Below are positions 16,381-25,511 of a stretch of DNA of 42,679 bases, one piece after another; positions within the stretch are counted from its first letter, which is position 1, and the number at the start of each line of letters is the position of its first letter. The position numbers were made by a program, and so were the translations under genes. The stretch covers positions 1 to 42,679 of the forward strand of contig NZ_JADEYP010000034.1 of NCBI RefSeq assembly GCF_020295405.1, read 5' to 3'. A model generated the notes under the pieces. The model worked only from the letters and a program-made list of their open reading frames with translations, ran no database searches and had not been told where the DNA came from. Source of the DNA: Sphingobacterium bovistauri. Its GTDB lineage: Bacteria; Bacteroidota; Bacteroidia; Sphingobacteriales; Sphingobacteriaceae.

Positions 16381-18144
16381 TTAGTTGTATTCCAATACCT
16401 TTATTTCTGTTCTTCGATTTTCTTGATGTTGCTCTTCTGAACAATCAACATCATTTCCACAATTGTTTACTAATCTACTTTCACCATATCCTTTAGCAAC
16501 TAATCTCGCTCTACTAATTCCCTTTGAAACGATATATGCAACTGCTGCATCGGCTCTGCGTTGGGACAATTTCAAGTTGTACTCATCATTACCTCTACTG
16601 TCTGTATGTGAAGACAATTCAATTTTCAACGAAGGATTTTGTTTCATAATGGATACAACATTGTCTAAAACTAAAGCCGCGTCTGAACGAATATTACTTT
16701 TATCAAAATCATACAAAATGTTCTTCAACACAAAAGCTGCATTATTTTGTAAATCGCAAACTCCTAACTTTAACGTAACATATAGCGTTTTGCTACGATC
16801 AAGTCCATTTGTAGATACAATTTCTGTCTGGGAATAACGACCTTGCTGATTTGCGACTACAGTAAAATCACTTTGAGCATTCAACTGATATATAAATTTC
16901 CCTTCTGCATCCGAAATTTGACTCATATTTTCTTTATTTATCATATTCGTTAATACTGTGTTGATATTTGGAAGATTACGTTCCACATTACAGTCAAATG
17001 TTTCGCCTATCAATGTGAAACGTGGATCATCATGATATATTTCTTTGAAAATAACTTTTGAATTCCCTTTGAAATCGGCTTCACTTAAGTGAAGAGTCGG
17101 AGTCTTGATACCATTCTTCTCACCTGTAATTTCATAAGTTCCTGGTTTAATAGAGAGAATTTTAGAAGCTTGACCATTCGCATCTGATACCGACCGCTCA
17201 TCAAAATTAGCTCCCATCACACTTACCGTTACGCCTCCAAGTGCAATATTTGTTTGCTTATCCTTTACCACAATTTGAAGTTCTTTTTCCACAGCTACAG
17301 ATTTAGGTACTTCACTGTATTGAACTACAGTAGGTTTAGCAACTGGCTTCCTAGTATTTTTGAATACATATTTTATCCCCAAACCAGCATTCAGGGTTTG
17401 ATGAACAGTATATTCTATCGTCTTAGCATCTGACTGATAATGATCTACGTAATCTTTGACAAATGTCGTCGCTACTATTGCGTTAGCAGCAAGAGGTTCT
17501 AACCTTTCAGAAATAAATCGGCTTGGCTTACCACCAAACTCTGTGCCGAAGGATTGTACATAATCTATATGAGCAAAGGCACCAAAATTAGGTGTAAACA
17601 TATAATTGAAACGTAAACCTCCTAATCCAACCCACGAATTCGCCTTATTGGAAGGATCATTCACCGTTTTTTCTATTTCCTGTGTAAATATTGTTCCCCT
17701 TGCATCCGCATAGGTAATAGATGAAACAAATTCTGGAAATGATTGCAACATTACCCCTCCACGTAAATATGCCTCCAATTGAAACTTATTATTTGTGAAT
17801 TTATAAGAAGGACCCAATGTGAATACCAAATCTTGAAATCTTTTTTTGTTCAAATAATTCGATGATAGAAATCCATTTTCAAAAAGAAAAGAATCTATTG
17901 GAGCAATAGAATTGTATATATATCTTGCATCTACACCAATCCCCCATCTATTTTGAGAAAAATATTTATCCATAAAAATTCCACCATGATACCCTATTTT
18001 AGTATCTACCATGTTTTTATATTTATTTAATGGCGAACTAGCTCCTCCGAAAATTCCAATCTGAAAATCTCCCTTTTCTTTTTGTTGTGCCTGTGCTAGA
18101 AATGCCAATCCGATTAACATTAATGCGAGTAAAAGTTTTTTCAT
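16381..18144 (-). CDS. OmpA-family outer-membrane protein with carboxypeptidase-like domain
   Basis: A protein of 587 residues with a clear signal peptide (MKKLLLALMLIGLAFLAQA, cut before Gln). The N-terminal part (about 20-275) reads as a beta-barrel-like outer-membrane domain. A carboxypeptidase regulatory-like beta-sandwich (about 290-350) follows. The C-terminal OmpA domain (about 475-587) has the peptidoglycan-binding residues in SSHTDSRG and LSQRRADAA. It should tie the outer membrane to the cell wall. It is convergent with the CHAT gene and divergent from ilvE, and no TAnnTTTG element was found upstream. It could be functionally linked to the PKD/CHAT proteins, but OmpA proteins are abundant in this phylum and the link may be chance. 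Confidence 0.88.
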   Translation of the reverse strand: MKKLLLALMLIGLAFLAQAQQKEKGDFQIGIFGGASSPLNKYKNMVDTKIGYHGGIFMDKYFSQNRWGIGVDARYIYNSIAPIDSFLFENGFLSSNYLNKKRFQDLVFTLGPSYKFTNNKFQLEAYLRGGVMLQSFPEFVSSITYADARGTIFTQEIEKTVNDPSNKANSWVGLGGLRFNYMFTPNFGAFAHIDYVQSFGTEFGGKPSRFISERLEPLAANAIVATTFVKDYVDHYQSDAKTIEYTVHQTLNAGLGIKYVFKNTRKPVAKPTVVQYSEVPKSVAVEKELQIVVKDKQTNIALGGVTVSVMGANFDERSVSDANGQASKILSIKPGTYEITGEKNGIKTPTLHLSEADFKGNSKVIFKEIYHDDPRFTLIGETFDCNVERNLPNINTVLTNMINKENMSQISDAEGKFIYQLNAQSDFTVVANQQGRYSQTEIVSTNGLDRSKTLYVTLKLGVCDLQNNAAFVLKNILYDFDKSNIRSDAALVLDNVVSIMKQNPSLKIELSSHTDSRGNDEYNLKLSQRRADAAVAYIVSKGISRARLVAKGYGESRLVNNCGNDVDCSEEQHQENRRTEIKVLEYN

Positions 18145-18292
18145 AATCTGATTATTTAATTTTATACTTAATTCTGCTGCTTTTCCTTTATATCAGTAAA
18201 AAACTCACATTGTTACCCCTATATTTAAAATTTAAGTAAGTAGCTCTAAATATTTTTTTTAACTTGCAATCCAATTAAAATATATAAGAGAA

Positions 18293-19360
18293 ATGAGCGC
18301 GACAGAACAAATTTCATTTCGCGTAGAGCCAACAAAAACATCAAGACTCTCGCAAGTAGACTTCAATAATCTTAAGTTTGGACAAAACATGTCGGACCAC
18401 ATGCTGGTCGCTGAATACAATAACGGTAAGTGGGAAGATGTCAGTATCGTCCCTTATGGTGATTTAAGTATTAGTCCATCTATGTCTGCTTTGCATTATG
18501 GTCAAGCAATATTTGAGGGAATAAAAGCTTACAAATTTGAGGATGGTACAGTAAGCATTTTTAGACCTGATAAAAACTGGGAAAGATTCAATAAATCTGC
18601 TTCACGTTTGCAGATGCCAGAGGTTCCAGAAGAAATTTTCTTAGGCGGACTTAAACAACTTTTGGATATAGATCGTGGTTGGGTACCTTCTATTGAAGGA
18701 ACATCATTGTATATTCGTCCGTTTATGTTTGCTACAGAATCAGCATTGGGCGTTCATCCTTCGATTTCATATAAATTTGTGATTATCACTTGTCCTGTAG
18801 GTGCGTATTATAGCAAACCAATCTCCTTGAAAGTAGAAACGCATTATACGCGTGCAGCTGAAGGTGGTGTTGGTTTTTCTAAAAACGCAGGTAACTATGC
18901 CTTGTCTTTATACCCAACACAATTGGCAAATGATGAAGGGTATGATCAAATCATGTGGACTGATGCTCTAGAGCATAAATATATTGAAGAAGCAGGAACT
19001 GCAAATTTAATTTTTCGTATTGGCGATACTATTATTACGCCACATGGAGATACGATCTTACACGGTGTAACTAGACGTACAATCATGCAATTGGCTGAAG
19101 AATGGGGATATAAAGCAGAACAACGCAAAGTATCTGTTCAAGAACTTATCGAAGGTATCAAATCGGGTAAAGTTTCTGAAGCATTCGCTGCTGGAACAGC
19201 TGCTACGATCACCCACATTGATAGGATTGGTTTCCAAGGAACAGATTACAACTTACCTCCGATAGAAGGTCGTGATTTCTCAAATAAAGTGTTAAATTAT
19301 TTGAATCAATTGCGTTACGGTAAAATTGTTGATCCATTTGGATGGAACTTTATCATCTAA
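18293..19360 (+). CDS. ilvE: Branched-chain amino acid aminotransferase
   Basis: A class IV PLP-dependent aminotransferase of 355 residues, the longer BCAT type found in Bacteroidota and mitochondria. The PLP lysine is Lys197 in FSKNAGNYA. Further markers are HYGQAIFEGIKAY and EEAGTANLIFRI, the phosphate-binding neighbourhood. It performs the last step in making leucine, isoleucine and valine, and the first in breaking them down, using glutamate/2-oxoglutarate. It stands alone, divergent from the OmpA gene, and is followed by a strong terminator. No attenuator or T-box is visible in the 148-base upstream gap. Confidence 0.94.
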   Translation: MSATEQISFRVEPTKTSRLSQVDFNNLKFGQNMSDHMLVAEYNNGKWEDVSIVPYGDLSISPSMSALHYGQAIFEGIKAYKFEDGTVSIFRPDKNWERFNKSASRLQMPEVPEEIFLGGLKQLLDIDRGWVPSIEGTSLYIRPFMFATESALGVHPSISYKFVIITCPVGAYYSKPISLKVETHYTRAAEGGVGFSKNAGNYALSLYPTQLANDEGYDQIMWTDALEHKYIEEAGTANLIFRIGDTIITPHGDTILHGVTRRTIMQLAEEWGYKAEQRKVSVQELIEGIKSGKVSEAFAAGTAATITHIDRIGFQGTDYNLPPIEGRDFSNKVLNYLNQLRYGKIVDPFGWNFII

Positions 19361-19381
19361 TTGCTGATTCGAACGATAATT

Positions 19382-19415
19382 AAAAGGTCTAAACGAAAAG
19401 TTTAGACCTTTTTTT
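19382..19415. terminator. Terminator shared by ilvE and the MscS gene
   Basis: A perfect 13-bp stem (AAAAGGTCTAAAC at 19382-19394, GTTTAGACCTTTT at 19400-19412) has a GAAAA loop. It is followed by T to 19415. It lies between convergent genes and has A-tract before the stem, so it can act in both directions. Confidence 0.88.
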
Positions 19416-19455
19416 ATTACTCATTCGAACCGAACAAAGACTCCTTTCAATTAAA

Positions 19456-20322
19456 CTAATTGTTCGTTTTGTTAATAACAATTTGAGTAGGAACTGGCCC
19501 GTCAATATCTTCTTTGTCAAATGCCTTTTTTACTAACTCTTGTACACCAAAATAGACATCCCAGTAATCAGCTTGTGTCGTATATGGACGGATTGCCAAT
19601 GTTGTCATTCCGTTTCCAACCTCTAGAACACTTACCTCTGGAGCCGGAGACTGTAATACTTTTGAATGGCTAAGCATAGCTTGCGTAGCTACTACCCTAG
19701 CTCTATCTATATCAGTAGTCAATGCTATCCCCATTTTTAGGTCCACACGTAGATTGCCATGCGTATTAAAATTGGTAATAACTCCTGTTGACAAAGAACC
19801 ATTAGGCAGAATAATAGTTTTATTCTCTGGAGAAAGAATAGTAGTACAAAAAATACCAATCTCCGTCACAACTCCCGATACTCCCTGTGCCTCGATAATA
19901 TCCCCTACCTTAAATGGTTTGAATATCATCAACATCACACCTCCTGCAAGATTACCCAATGAGCCATTCAACGCTGCACCAATGGCAAGACCCGCACCGG
20001 CTAAAAGTGCCGCGAAGCTAGTAATATTTACACCCAACATTCCTACAATTGCTAGGAACATCATAATAGTCAATGAAACTTTAATTAGGGAGCCTAAAAA
20101 AGTCTGTAGAGATACATCAAATTTTTTGCGCAACATAACTGCTCGAGCTACATTCGCAATACGACTGATAATCCAACTTCCGATAAGATAAACTAAAATA
20201 GCACCCAAAATCTTTGGTACATAATCCAATGCCATATCTTTAATTTTCATAACCCAGATCTGGCCACTATCCATGAATTGCGATGCATCAGGAATCGTTG
20301 ATTCAATTTGTAATAATTTCAT
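19456..20322 (-). CDS. Small-conductance mechanosensitive channel (MscS family)
   Basis: An inner-membrane channel of 288 residues that opens on osmotic downshock to release solutes. The N-terminal part has about three membrane segments. The pore-lining helix region is rich in Gly and Ala (FAALLAGAGLAIGAALNGSL), as in MscS TM3. The beta domain (FKVGDIIEAQGVSGVVTEIG) and mixed C-terminal domain follow. The start is set at the ATG at 20322 (MKLLQIES), which follows an AT-rich leader. An in-frame ATG at 20349 would add nine Asn-rich residues. It is convergent with ilvE and follows miaA by 111 bases on the same strand. Confidence 0.92.
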   Translation of the reverse strand: MKLLQIESTIPDASQFMDSGQIWVMKIKDMALDYVPKILGAILVYLIGSWIISRIANVARAVMLRKKFDVSLQTFLGSLIKVSLTIMMFLAIVGMLGVNITSFAALLAGAGLAIGAALNGSLGNLAGGVMLMIFKPFKVGDIIEAQGVSGVVTEIGIFCTTILSPENKTIILPNGSLSTGVITNFNTHGNLRVDLKMGIALTTDIDRARVVATQAMLSHSKVLQSPAPEVSVLEVGNGMTTLAIRPYTTQADYWDVYFGVQELVKKAFDKEDIDGPVPTQIVINKTNN

Positions 20323-20433
20323 ATTTATATTATTTAGATTAATAATCAAATATCAAATTCTAAACCAATCTAAATAGGAATTGTCCACAAACTATAAGGG
20401 AGTAAATTTTATTCTACAAGAGAACGCTGTTAG

Positions 20434-21354
20434 TTACAATAAAGTCGCTTTCGTGAAGCTAATTATTGCATCAATATCATTAGGCTGAAACCAAGTGGTA
20501 TTACCATATTTTTTGAACCAAGTAATTTGACGCTTGGCGTAACGGCGAGAATTTTGTTTGATTTTGTCAATAGCTTCTTCAAAGGTAAGTTTACCATCAA
20601 AATAATCGAACACCTCAGAATAACCAACAGTAAGCATCGCTGGTTTGTGACGATAAGCTGCTAAAGATTTTACTTCGTCTAATAATCCTGCTCCGATCAT
20701 CTTATCCACACGAAGGTTAATACGTTCGTATAGTTTATCTCTGTCCATATTCAGACCAATAGTTACAATATCAAATGGTCTTTTAGATAAATCTTTCTTT
20801 TGATAGAAAGACATGGGATTACCCGTAGCTTCGTATACTTCTAAGGCACGAATTACACGTTGAGGATTATCAATATCTGCAATAGCATAATAAGCAGGAT
20901 CAATATCTTTTAACCTTTGCTTCAATGGTTCTAAACCAGTTTCCTCGAAAGATTTGTTTAATGCCTCTCGTATTCCCTCAGTAGCCTTAGGCAAATCATC
21001 CAACCCCTCGCAGACTGCTCGAACGAATAATCCTGAGCCGCCAACCATGATAACCACATCTTTAGCCAAAAACAATTCATCCAATAATTTCATTGCATCG
21101 CGCTCAAAATCACCCGCTGAATATTCCTCTTGAATAGAATGAGAGTTAATAAAATGATGAGGGGCTGCAGCTAATTCCTGTGTATCTGGCTTAGCAGTAC
21201 CTATAGTCATCTCACGATAAAACTGACGGGAGTCAGCCGAAATAATTTCAGTATCGAAATGTTGTGCTAATAAAATAGCCGTAGCTGTTTTACCTACTGC
21301 TGTAGGACCAACCACTACGACCAACGTTTTTTTATGTTTTACTTGTGAAGACAT
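20434..21354 (-). CDS. miaA: tRNA dimethylallyltransferase
   Basis: MiaA transfers a dimethylallyl group to N6 of A37 in tRNAs that read UNN codons, the first step to ms2i6A. The protein has 306 residues with P-loop GPTAVGKT (16-23), the DSRQFYREMTIGTAKP motif and the tRNA-binding region ending KRQITWFKKYG. The family length is normal. It starts 3 bases after the acidic pRiA4b-type gene, which in turn follows cca by 52 bases, forming a tRNA-processing unit on the minus strand. Confidence 0.95.
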   Translation of the reverse strand: MSSQVKHKKTLVVVVGPTAVGKTATAILLAQHFDTEIISADSRQFYREMTIGTAKPDTQELAAAPHHFINSHSIQEEYSAGDFERDAMKLLDELFLAKDVVIMVGGSGLFVRAVCEGLDDLPKATEGIREALNKSFEETGLEPLKQRLKDIDPAYYAIADIDNPQRVIRALEVYEATGNPMSFYQKKDLSKRPFDIVTIGLNMDRDKLYERINLRVDKMIGAGLLDEVKSLAAYRHKPAMLTVGYSEVFDYFDGKLTFEEAIDKIKQNSRRYAKRQITWFKKYGNTTWFQPNDIDAIISFTKATLL

Positions 21355-21357
21355 TAA

Positions 21358-21942
21358 TTAATAGTTGTCTTCGCCTGAACCGAATTCTTGCTTTTCTTCT
21401 CCTTCTTCTTCATCACCATCCATCAAATCATAATCATCTTCCTCATCTACACCATATTCTTCAGTTGAAGACTCTTCAATCAGATCATCGTCATCATCAT
21501 CCAAATCTGTTGCCACTGGAAAATTAGCTGCTGCCGCCATTTTTGGAGCTAAACCTACAGATTTGAATAAAGAGGGATACTCTTTACCATCTTCTTCTTT
21601 CATGATTTTCACTAACTCCACATGAAAATCGTAAGGTCTATCAAAATTATAGATATAGTAAAATTTTTGATGTGGATCATCAATAAACTTACTTAAACGA
21701 ACATCTTCCATGATTAATACTCCTGTATCTTTCTTACGCGGATTCGGAAGATGTGCTATTTCTGTACCTTTTTTCCATTGATCATTACTCACATAAAATG
21801 AGGACGGGACATCTTGATGATATCCTGTTGTTTTATGAACTTCTTGATGTAACTCTAAAAAAGTACCCTTTGAAGGCATATCGATATCACGATATACATC
21901 TTCATAATCTTCGAATGTAACTCTAAATCTGTAAACTGCCAT
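21358..21942 (-). CDS. pRiA4b ORF-3-like (IS1096 TnpR-type) protein with acidic tail
   Basis: A protein of 194 residues. The first 130 or so match the pRiA4b ORF-3/IS1096 passenger fold, with a start like MAVYRFRVTFEDYEDVYRDI and the typical FYYIYNFDRPYDFHVEL. The last 45 residues are almost wholly acidic, including a run of five or six Asp and many Glu. The family name comes from plasmid and IS neighbours, but here there is no IS and the gene looks like a stable chromosomal member. It lies between cca and miaA with very short gaps, suggesting a link to tRNA processing or simply cotranscription. Molecular function is unknown. Confidence 0.72.
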   Translation of the reverse strand: MAVYRFRVTFEDYEDVYRDIDMPSKGTFLELHQEVHKTTGYHQDVPSSFYVSNDQWKKGTEIAHLPNPRKKDTGVLIMEDVRLSKFIDDPHQKFYYIYNFDRPYDFHVELVKIMKEEDGKEYPSLFKSVGLAPKMAAAANFPVATDLDDDDDDLIEESSTEEYGVDEEDDYDLMDGDEEEGEEKQEFGSGEDNY

Positions 21943-21994
21943 ATCTAATTATATCGACTAAGTGAAGCTTAGTTTCTAACTATAAAATTATAAA

Positions 21995-23434
21995 TTATTT
22001 TGTTGTCTCTAAAGACAATATTTGCTTTGGATCTAAATTTAGCTCTTTTGCTTTATGTAACATGAATTCATAAGCTGCTATTTTTTCATTGGGGATCTCA
22101 CCATCTAAAATAGCTTCTCGAATTGCATTTTTGATAACCCCCACCTGTCTACTTGGTCCTAAGCCAAAGACATGCATGATATCTTCGCCCGTCACTGGAG
22201 GTTGCCAATTGCGCAGGTGATCGCGCTCTTCAACATCTTTGAGTTTTTGTTTTACTAACTCAAAATTGTCACGGTATTTCTTTTTCTTGAATTCATTTTT
22301 GGTAGTCACATCGGCATGACACAACAACATCAAAGCGTCAATATCATCACCCGCTTCAAAAAGCAGACGTCGAACAGCAGAGTCTGTAACGATATCTTGT
22401 GCCAAAACAATTGGTCGCAAATGCAATTGCACTAACTTCTGAACGAATTTCATCTTCTCATTCAAAGGCAATTTCATATCAGCAAACAATTTAGGAACCA
22501 TACGTGCTCCTTTGTCTTCATGTCCATGAAATGTCCAACCGATTCTTTTATCAAAACGCTTCGTTGCTGGCTTAGCAATATCATGCATTATAGCTGCCCA
22601 ACGCAACCACAAATCGTCCGACATTTCAGCCACATTATCCAAAACCTCTAGGGTATGGTAAAAGTTGTCTTTGTGACCTTTGCCATCTACATAATCTACA
22701 CCATATAAATTCGCCATAGCAGGAAAAACCAAATGAAGTAAACCTGTATCAAACAAATATTTAAATCCAATCGACGGTTTTTTAGACAAAATAATTTTAT
22801 TCATTTCATCTGTAATACGCTCTTTGGAAATAATTTGTATGCGTTCTTTTGTCTCTACAATTGCTTCCAAAGCTTGGACATCAATCTTGAAATTCAATTG
22901 TGTTGCAAAACGAATAGCACGCATCATGCGAAGTGGGTCATCAGAAAATGTTTCTTGCGGCTCTAATGGTGTACGGATGGTTTTATTTTCAATATCTACT
23001 AAACCATTAAAAGGGTCTAATAATTGTCCATAAGTAACGGTATTCAACGAATAGGCCATCGCATTAATTGTGAAATCACGACGATTTTGGTCATCCTCTA
23101 ATGTACCATCTTCCACGATCGGCTTACGCGAGTCACGACGATAAGACTCCTTACGTGCTCCCACGAATTCTACATCCAAACCATCATATACTAACATCGC
23201 CGTACCAAAAGACTTATACACGGCAACTTTTGTATGCAAATGTTCGCCCAATTTCGTTGCAAAATCTATACCTGAACCTATTACCAATATATCTACATCA
23301 TTTTTGAAAGGACGATTCATTATCCGATCCCGCACATAGCCACCAATCACGTACACTTCTGTACCTGTCTTGTCGGCCAAATCTTTGATAATAGAAAATA
23401 TAGGATGTTGTAAATCTTCAGTCATAGCACACAT
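21995..23434 (-). CDS. cca: CCA tRNA nucleotidyltransferase with HD domain
   Basis: This enzyme adds or repairs the 3' CCA end of tRNA. The nucleotidyltransferase head has GGYVRDR (31-37), the metal-binding DVD (46-48), NRRDFTINAMAYS (118-130) and DPLRMMRAIRFA. An HD phosphohydrolase domain follows with HD at 284-285 in IMHDIAKP. The length of 479 residues fits the HD-bearing bacterial type. Two ATGs are possible, at 23434 and 23425 (MTEDLQHP); the first is given but the second is as likely. A -7 element lies 27 bases before the first. It leads the minus-strand unit cca, pRiA4b-like gene, miaA. Confidence 0.93.
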   Translation of the reverse strand: MCAMTEDLQHPIFSIIKDLADKTGTEVYVIGGYVRDRIMNRPFKNDVDILVIGSGIDFATKLGEHLHTKVAVYKSFGTAMLVYDGLDVEFVGARKESYRRDSRKPIVEDGTLEDDQNRRDFTINAMAYSLNTVTYGQLLDPFNGLVDIENKTIRTPLEPQETFSDDPLRMMRAIRFATQLNFKIDVQALEAIVETKERIQIISKERITDEMNKIILSKKPSIGFKYLFDTGLLHLVFPAMANLYGVDYVDGKGHKDNFYHTLEVLDNVAEMSDDLWLRWAAIMHDIAKPATKRFDKRIGWTFHGHEDKGARMVPKLFADMKLPLNEKMKFVQKLVQLHLRPIVLAQDIVTDSAVRRLLFEAGDDIDALMLLCHADVTTKNEFKKKKYRDNFELVKQKLKDVEERDHLRNWQPPVTGEDIMHVFGLGPSRQVGVIKNAIREAILDGEIPNEKIAAYEFMLHKAKELNLDPKQILSLETTK

Positions 23435-23461
23435 ATAGGCCTCACCGACCTAATTAGTTGG

Positions 23462-23495
23462 CAAAAATACTCAATTAAAAAGAAAAATAAGTCAA
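23462..23495 (-). promoter_or_regulatory. Sigma-A promoter for cca
   Basis: On the minus strand TTG at 23495-23493 and TATTTTTG (TAnnTTTG) at 23469-23462 are 23 bases apart, within the spacing used by this phylum. The -7 element ends 27 bases before the first cca ATG. A second overlapping TATTTTTG lies around 23500-23493. Confidence 0.6.
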
Positions 23496-23521
23496 AAATA
23501 TATGGTAATATCCCTATTTGA

Positions 23522-24577
23522 CTAATCTCTATCTTTTGAAAGTTTACGGAATGCTAAAGGATTTTCGGACAATTCAGCTTGTTCACGACGGTTTTTCACA
23601 ATATGAACAGCCGTAAAAATTGCTTCCAAAAATGATTCATGGGATGCCAAATTTTGACCTGCAATATCATATCCAGTACCATGATCTGGTGATGTTCGTA
23701 CAACAGGTAAGCCTGCTGTATAATTTACACCTTTACGACTTGCGATATGCTTGAAAGGAATTAAGCCTTGATCGTGATACATAGCTAATACCCCATCAAA
23801 TTTTTTATAAGCATCTCCGGCGAAAAAGCCATCTGCTGGATATGGTCCAAAACAGAAAATCCCCTCTTCATTTGCTTTTTCTAATGTAGGTGCAATAATT
23901 GTATCATCTTCTGATCCAATGACTCCATTATCGCCGGCATGTGGATTTAATCCCAAAACAGCAATTTTTGGTTTCTGAATCCAAAAATCAGCTTTCAAAG
24001 AATTATTCATCAAGCGCAATTTCTTCAAAATAGACTCTTCAGTAATAAGACTTGCTACCTCATTCAATGGAACATGGCCAGTTGCAACACCAATTTTCAA
24101 TTCATCACAAACCATAAACATCAATACATCATCCGAATTCGTTTTACTTTGTAAATATTCGGTATGTCCTGGAAAATTAAAATTTTCACTTTGAATATTA
24201 TGTTTGTTAATAGGCGCAGTAACTAAGGCATCTATTTTGCCAGCAGTCAAATCTTCAACTGCTCTTTCTAATGAAATGAAGGCATATTTACCACCAATTT
24301 CATTTTCCTCACCTAAAGTAATTTTAACATCTTCTTGCCAACAGTTAATTAGATTAGGACGCTTTGGATTCGCTTGTTCAACATCATTGATGACATTGAA
24401 GCTAAAATCATTGATATTATTGGCTTTACGATGAAATGAAGCATTTTTAGTATTACCGTACACAATAGGGGTAAAAAAATCTAAAACACGATTATCCAAA
24501 AGAGATTTAATAATCACCTCTAAACCTATTCCGTTTATATCCCCAATACTAATACCTACTTTTAATTTTTCACTCAT
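23522..24577 (-). CDS. pdxA: 4-hydroxythreonine-4-phosphate dehydrogenase
   Basis: PdxA oxidises 4-phospho-hydroxythreonine in the DXP-dependent route to pyridoxal phosphate. The three metal-binding histidines are visible: His138 in FPGHTEY, His213 in LNPHAGDNG and His268 in AMYHDQGLIPFK. Further family marks are IGDINGIGLE near the start and TAPINKHNI. The length of 351 residues is normal. It is divergent from rsmA with a 153-base gap holding one promoter element for each gene. The same rsmA-pdxA neighbourhood is known in proteobacteria, though arranged as an operon there. Confidence 0.94.
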   Translation of the reverse strand: MSEKLKVGISIGDINGIGLEVIIKSLLDNRVLDFFTPIVYGNTKNASFHRKANNINDFSFNVINDVEQANPKRPNLINCWQEDVKITLGEENEIGGKYAFISLERAVEDLTAGKIDALVTAPINKHNIQSENFNFPGHTEYLQSKTNSDDVLMFMVCDELKIGVATGHVPLNEVASLITEESILKKLRLMNNSLKADFWIQKPKIAVLGLNPHAGDNGVIGSEDDTIIAPTLEKANEEGIFCFGPYPADGFFAGDAYKKFDGVLAMYHDQGLIPFKHIASRKGVNYTAGLPVVRTSPDHGTGYDIAGQNLASHESFLEAIFTAVHIVKNRREQAELSENPLAFRKLSKDRD

Positions 24578-24598
24578 CGTTTTTAGCGTTATTCAAAC

Positions 24599-24606
24599 CA
24601 AAAATA
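24599..24606 (-). promoter_or_regulatory. Sigma-A -7 element for pdxA
   Basis: On the minus strand 24606-24599 reads TATTTTTG, matching TAnnTTTG and ending 21 bases before the pdxA ATG. No good TTG at the -33 position was seen. Confidence 0.45.
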
Positions 24607-24680
24607 GCAAAAAAATAAGAAAGATACAGCTATTTAAAAATTGATTCATAAGTATCCAGTTTTAGAATTAGCGAAATCTT

Positions 24681-24714
24681 TTTGCATCAATGTCATATTT
24701 ACTTTTTAATTTTG
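24681..24714 (+). promoter_or_regulatory. Sigma-A promoter for rsmA
   Basis: TTTG at 24681-24684 and TAATTTTG at 24707-24714 are separated by 22 bases, a good match to the Bacteroidota TTG / TAnnTTTG promoter. The -7 element ends 16 bases before the rsmA ATG, so the leader should be about 10 bases. Confidence 0.65.
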
Positions 24715-24730
24715 AAGCTTAGAAGAGAAT

Positions 24731-25510
24731 ATGGGTAACGTACGTGCAAAAAAACATTTAGGACAACATTTTTTGAATGATAAAAATGCAGCTCAGCGTA
24801 TTGCTGATGCATTAGATACTTCGTTGGGGTTCACCCAAGTATTAGAAGTAGGCCCTGGTATGGGTGTATTATCAGATTTTTTGTTGCAAAAAGAAAAATA
24901 CGAAACCTATCTAATTGACGTTGACGACGAATCCATAGAATATTTAGCTGATAAATATCCTGAACTGGGAGATCGATTGATTCATGGTGATTTTCTAAAG
25001 CTGGATTTCAGCCAATACTTTGGAGAAAGGATGGCGGTAATTGGCAATTATCCGTACAATATTTCCTCGCAAATCTTATTTAAAATCTTGGAAGAAAGAG
25101 ACCGCGTTGTGCAGATGGCGGGTATGTTTCAAAAAGAAGTAGCAGAACGTTGTGTAGCCAAACCTGGAAGTAAGGAGTATGGTATTCTTTCTGTTTTCTT
25201 GCAAGCCTATTATGATGTAGAATATCTTTTTACAGTAAAAGCTGGCGCATTCAATCCTCCTCCTAAAGTTCTCTCAGGCGTCATGCGCATGACACGAAAT
25301 AGCATTACAGATTTGGGCTGTGATGAAGGTTTATTTTGGAAAGTAGTAAAAGCTGGTTTTAATCAAAGACGCAAAACATTACGAAATTCCCTTGCAGGTG
25401 TCATCCCAAAAGACAAAATGAGTGACAATCCTTTGTACGAATTGAGAGCAGAGCGCTTGACTGTACAAGATTTTGTAACCCTAACGAATGAGATAACAGA
25501 CGCTAAATAA
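24731..25510 (+). CDS. rsmA: 16S rRNA (A1518/A1519-N6) dimethyltransferase
   Basis: RsmA (KsgA) dimethylates two adjacent adenines in the 3' hairpin of 16S rRNA late in 30S assembly. The S-adenosylmethionine site GPGMG is at 41-45 and the catalytic NYPY at 106-109. The start motif KKHLGQHFLND and the late RRKTLRNSL are also present. The length of 259 residues is standard. It leads a tight operon: the FAD monooxygenase ATG comes 1 base after its stop. Confidence 0.95.
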   Translation: MGNVRAKKHLGQHFLNDKNAAQRIADALDTSLGFTQVLEVGPGMGVLSDFLLQKEKYETYLIDVDDESIEYLADKYPELGDRLIHGDFLKLDFSQYFGERMAVIGNYPYNISSQILFKILEERDRVVQMAGMFQKEVAERCVAKPGSKEYGILSVFLQAYYDVEYLFTVKAGAFNPPPKVLSGVMRMTRNSITDLGCDEGLFWKVVKAGFNQRRKTLRNSLAGVIPKDKMSDNPLYELRAERLTVQDFVTLTNEITDAK

Positions 25511-25511
25511 C

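Noticed and set aside
21358..21942. pRiA4b/IS1096-type gene taken as a sign of an insertion sequence
   Set aside because: There are no terminal repeats or transposase nearby and the gene is tightly packed between cca and miaA, so it is a resident gene.
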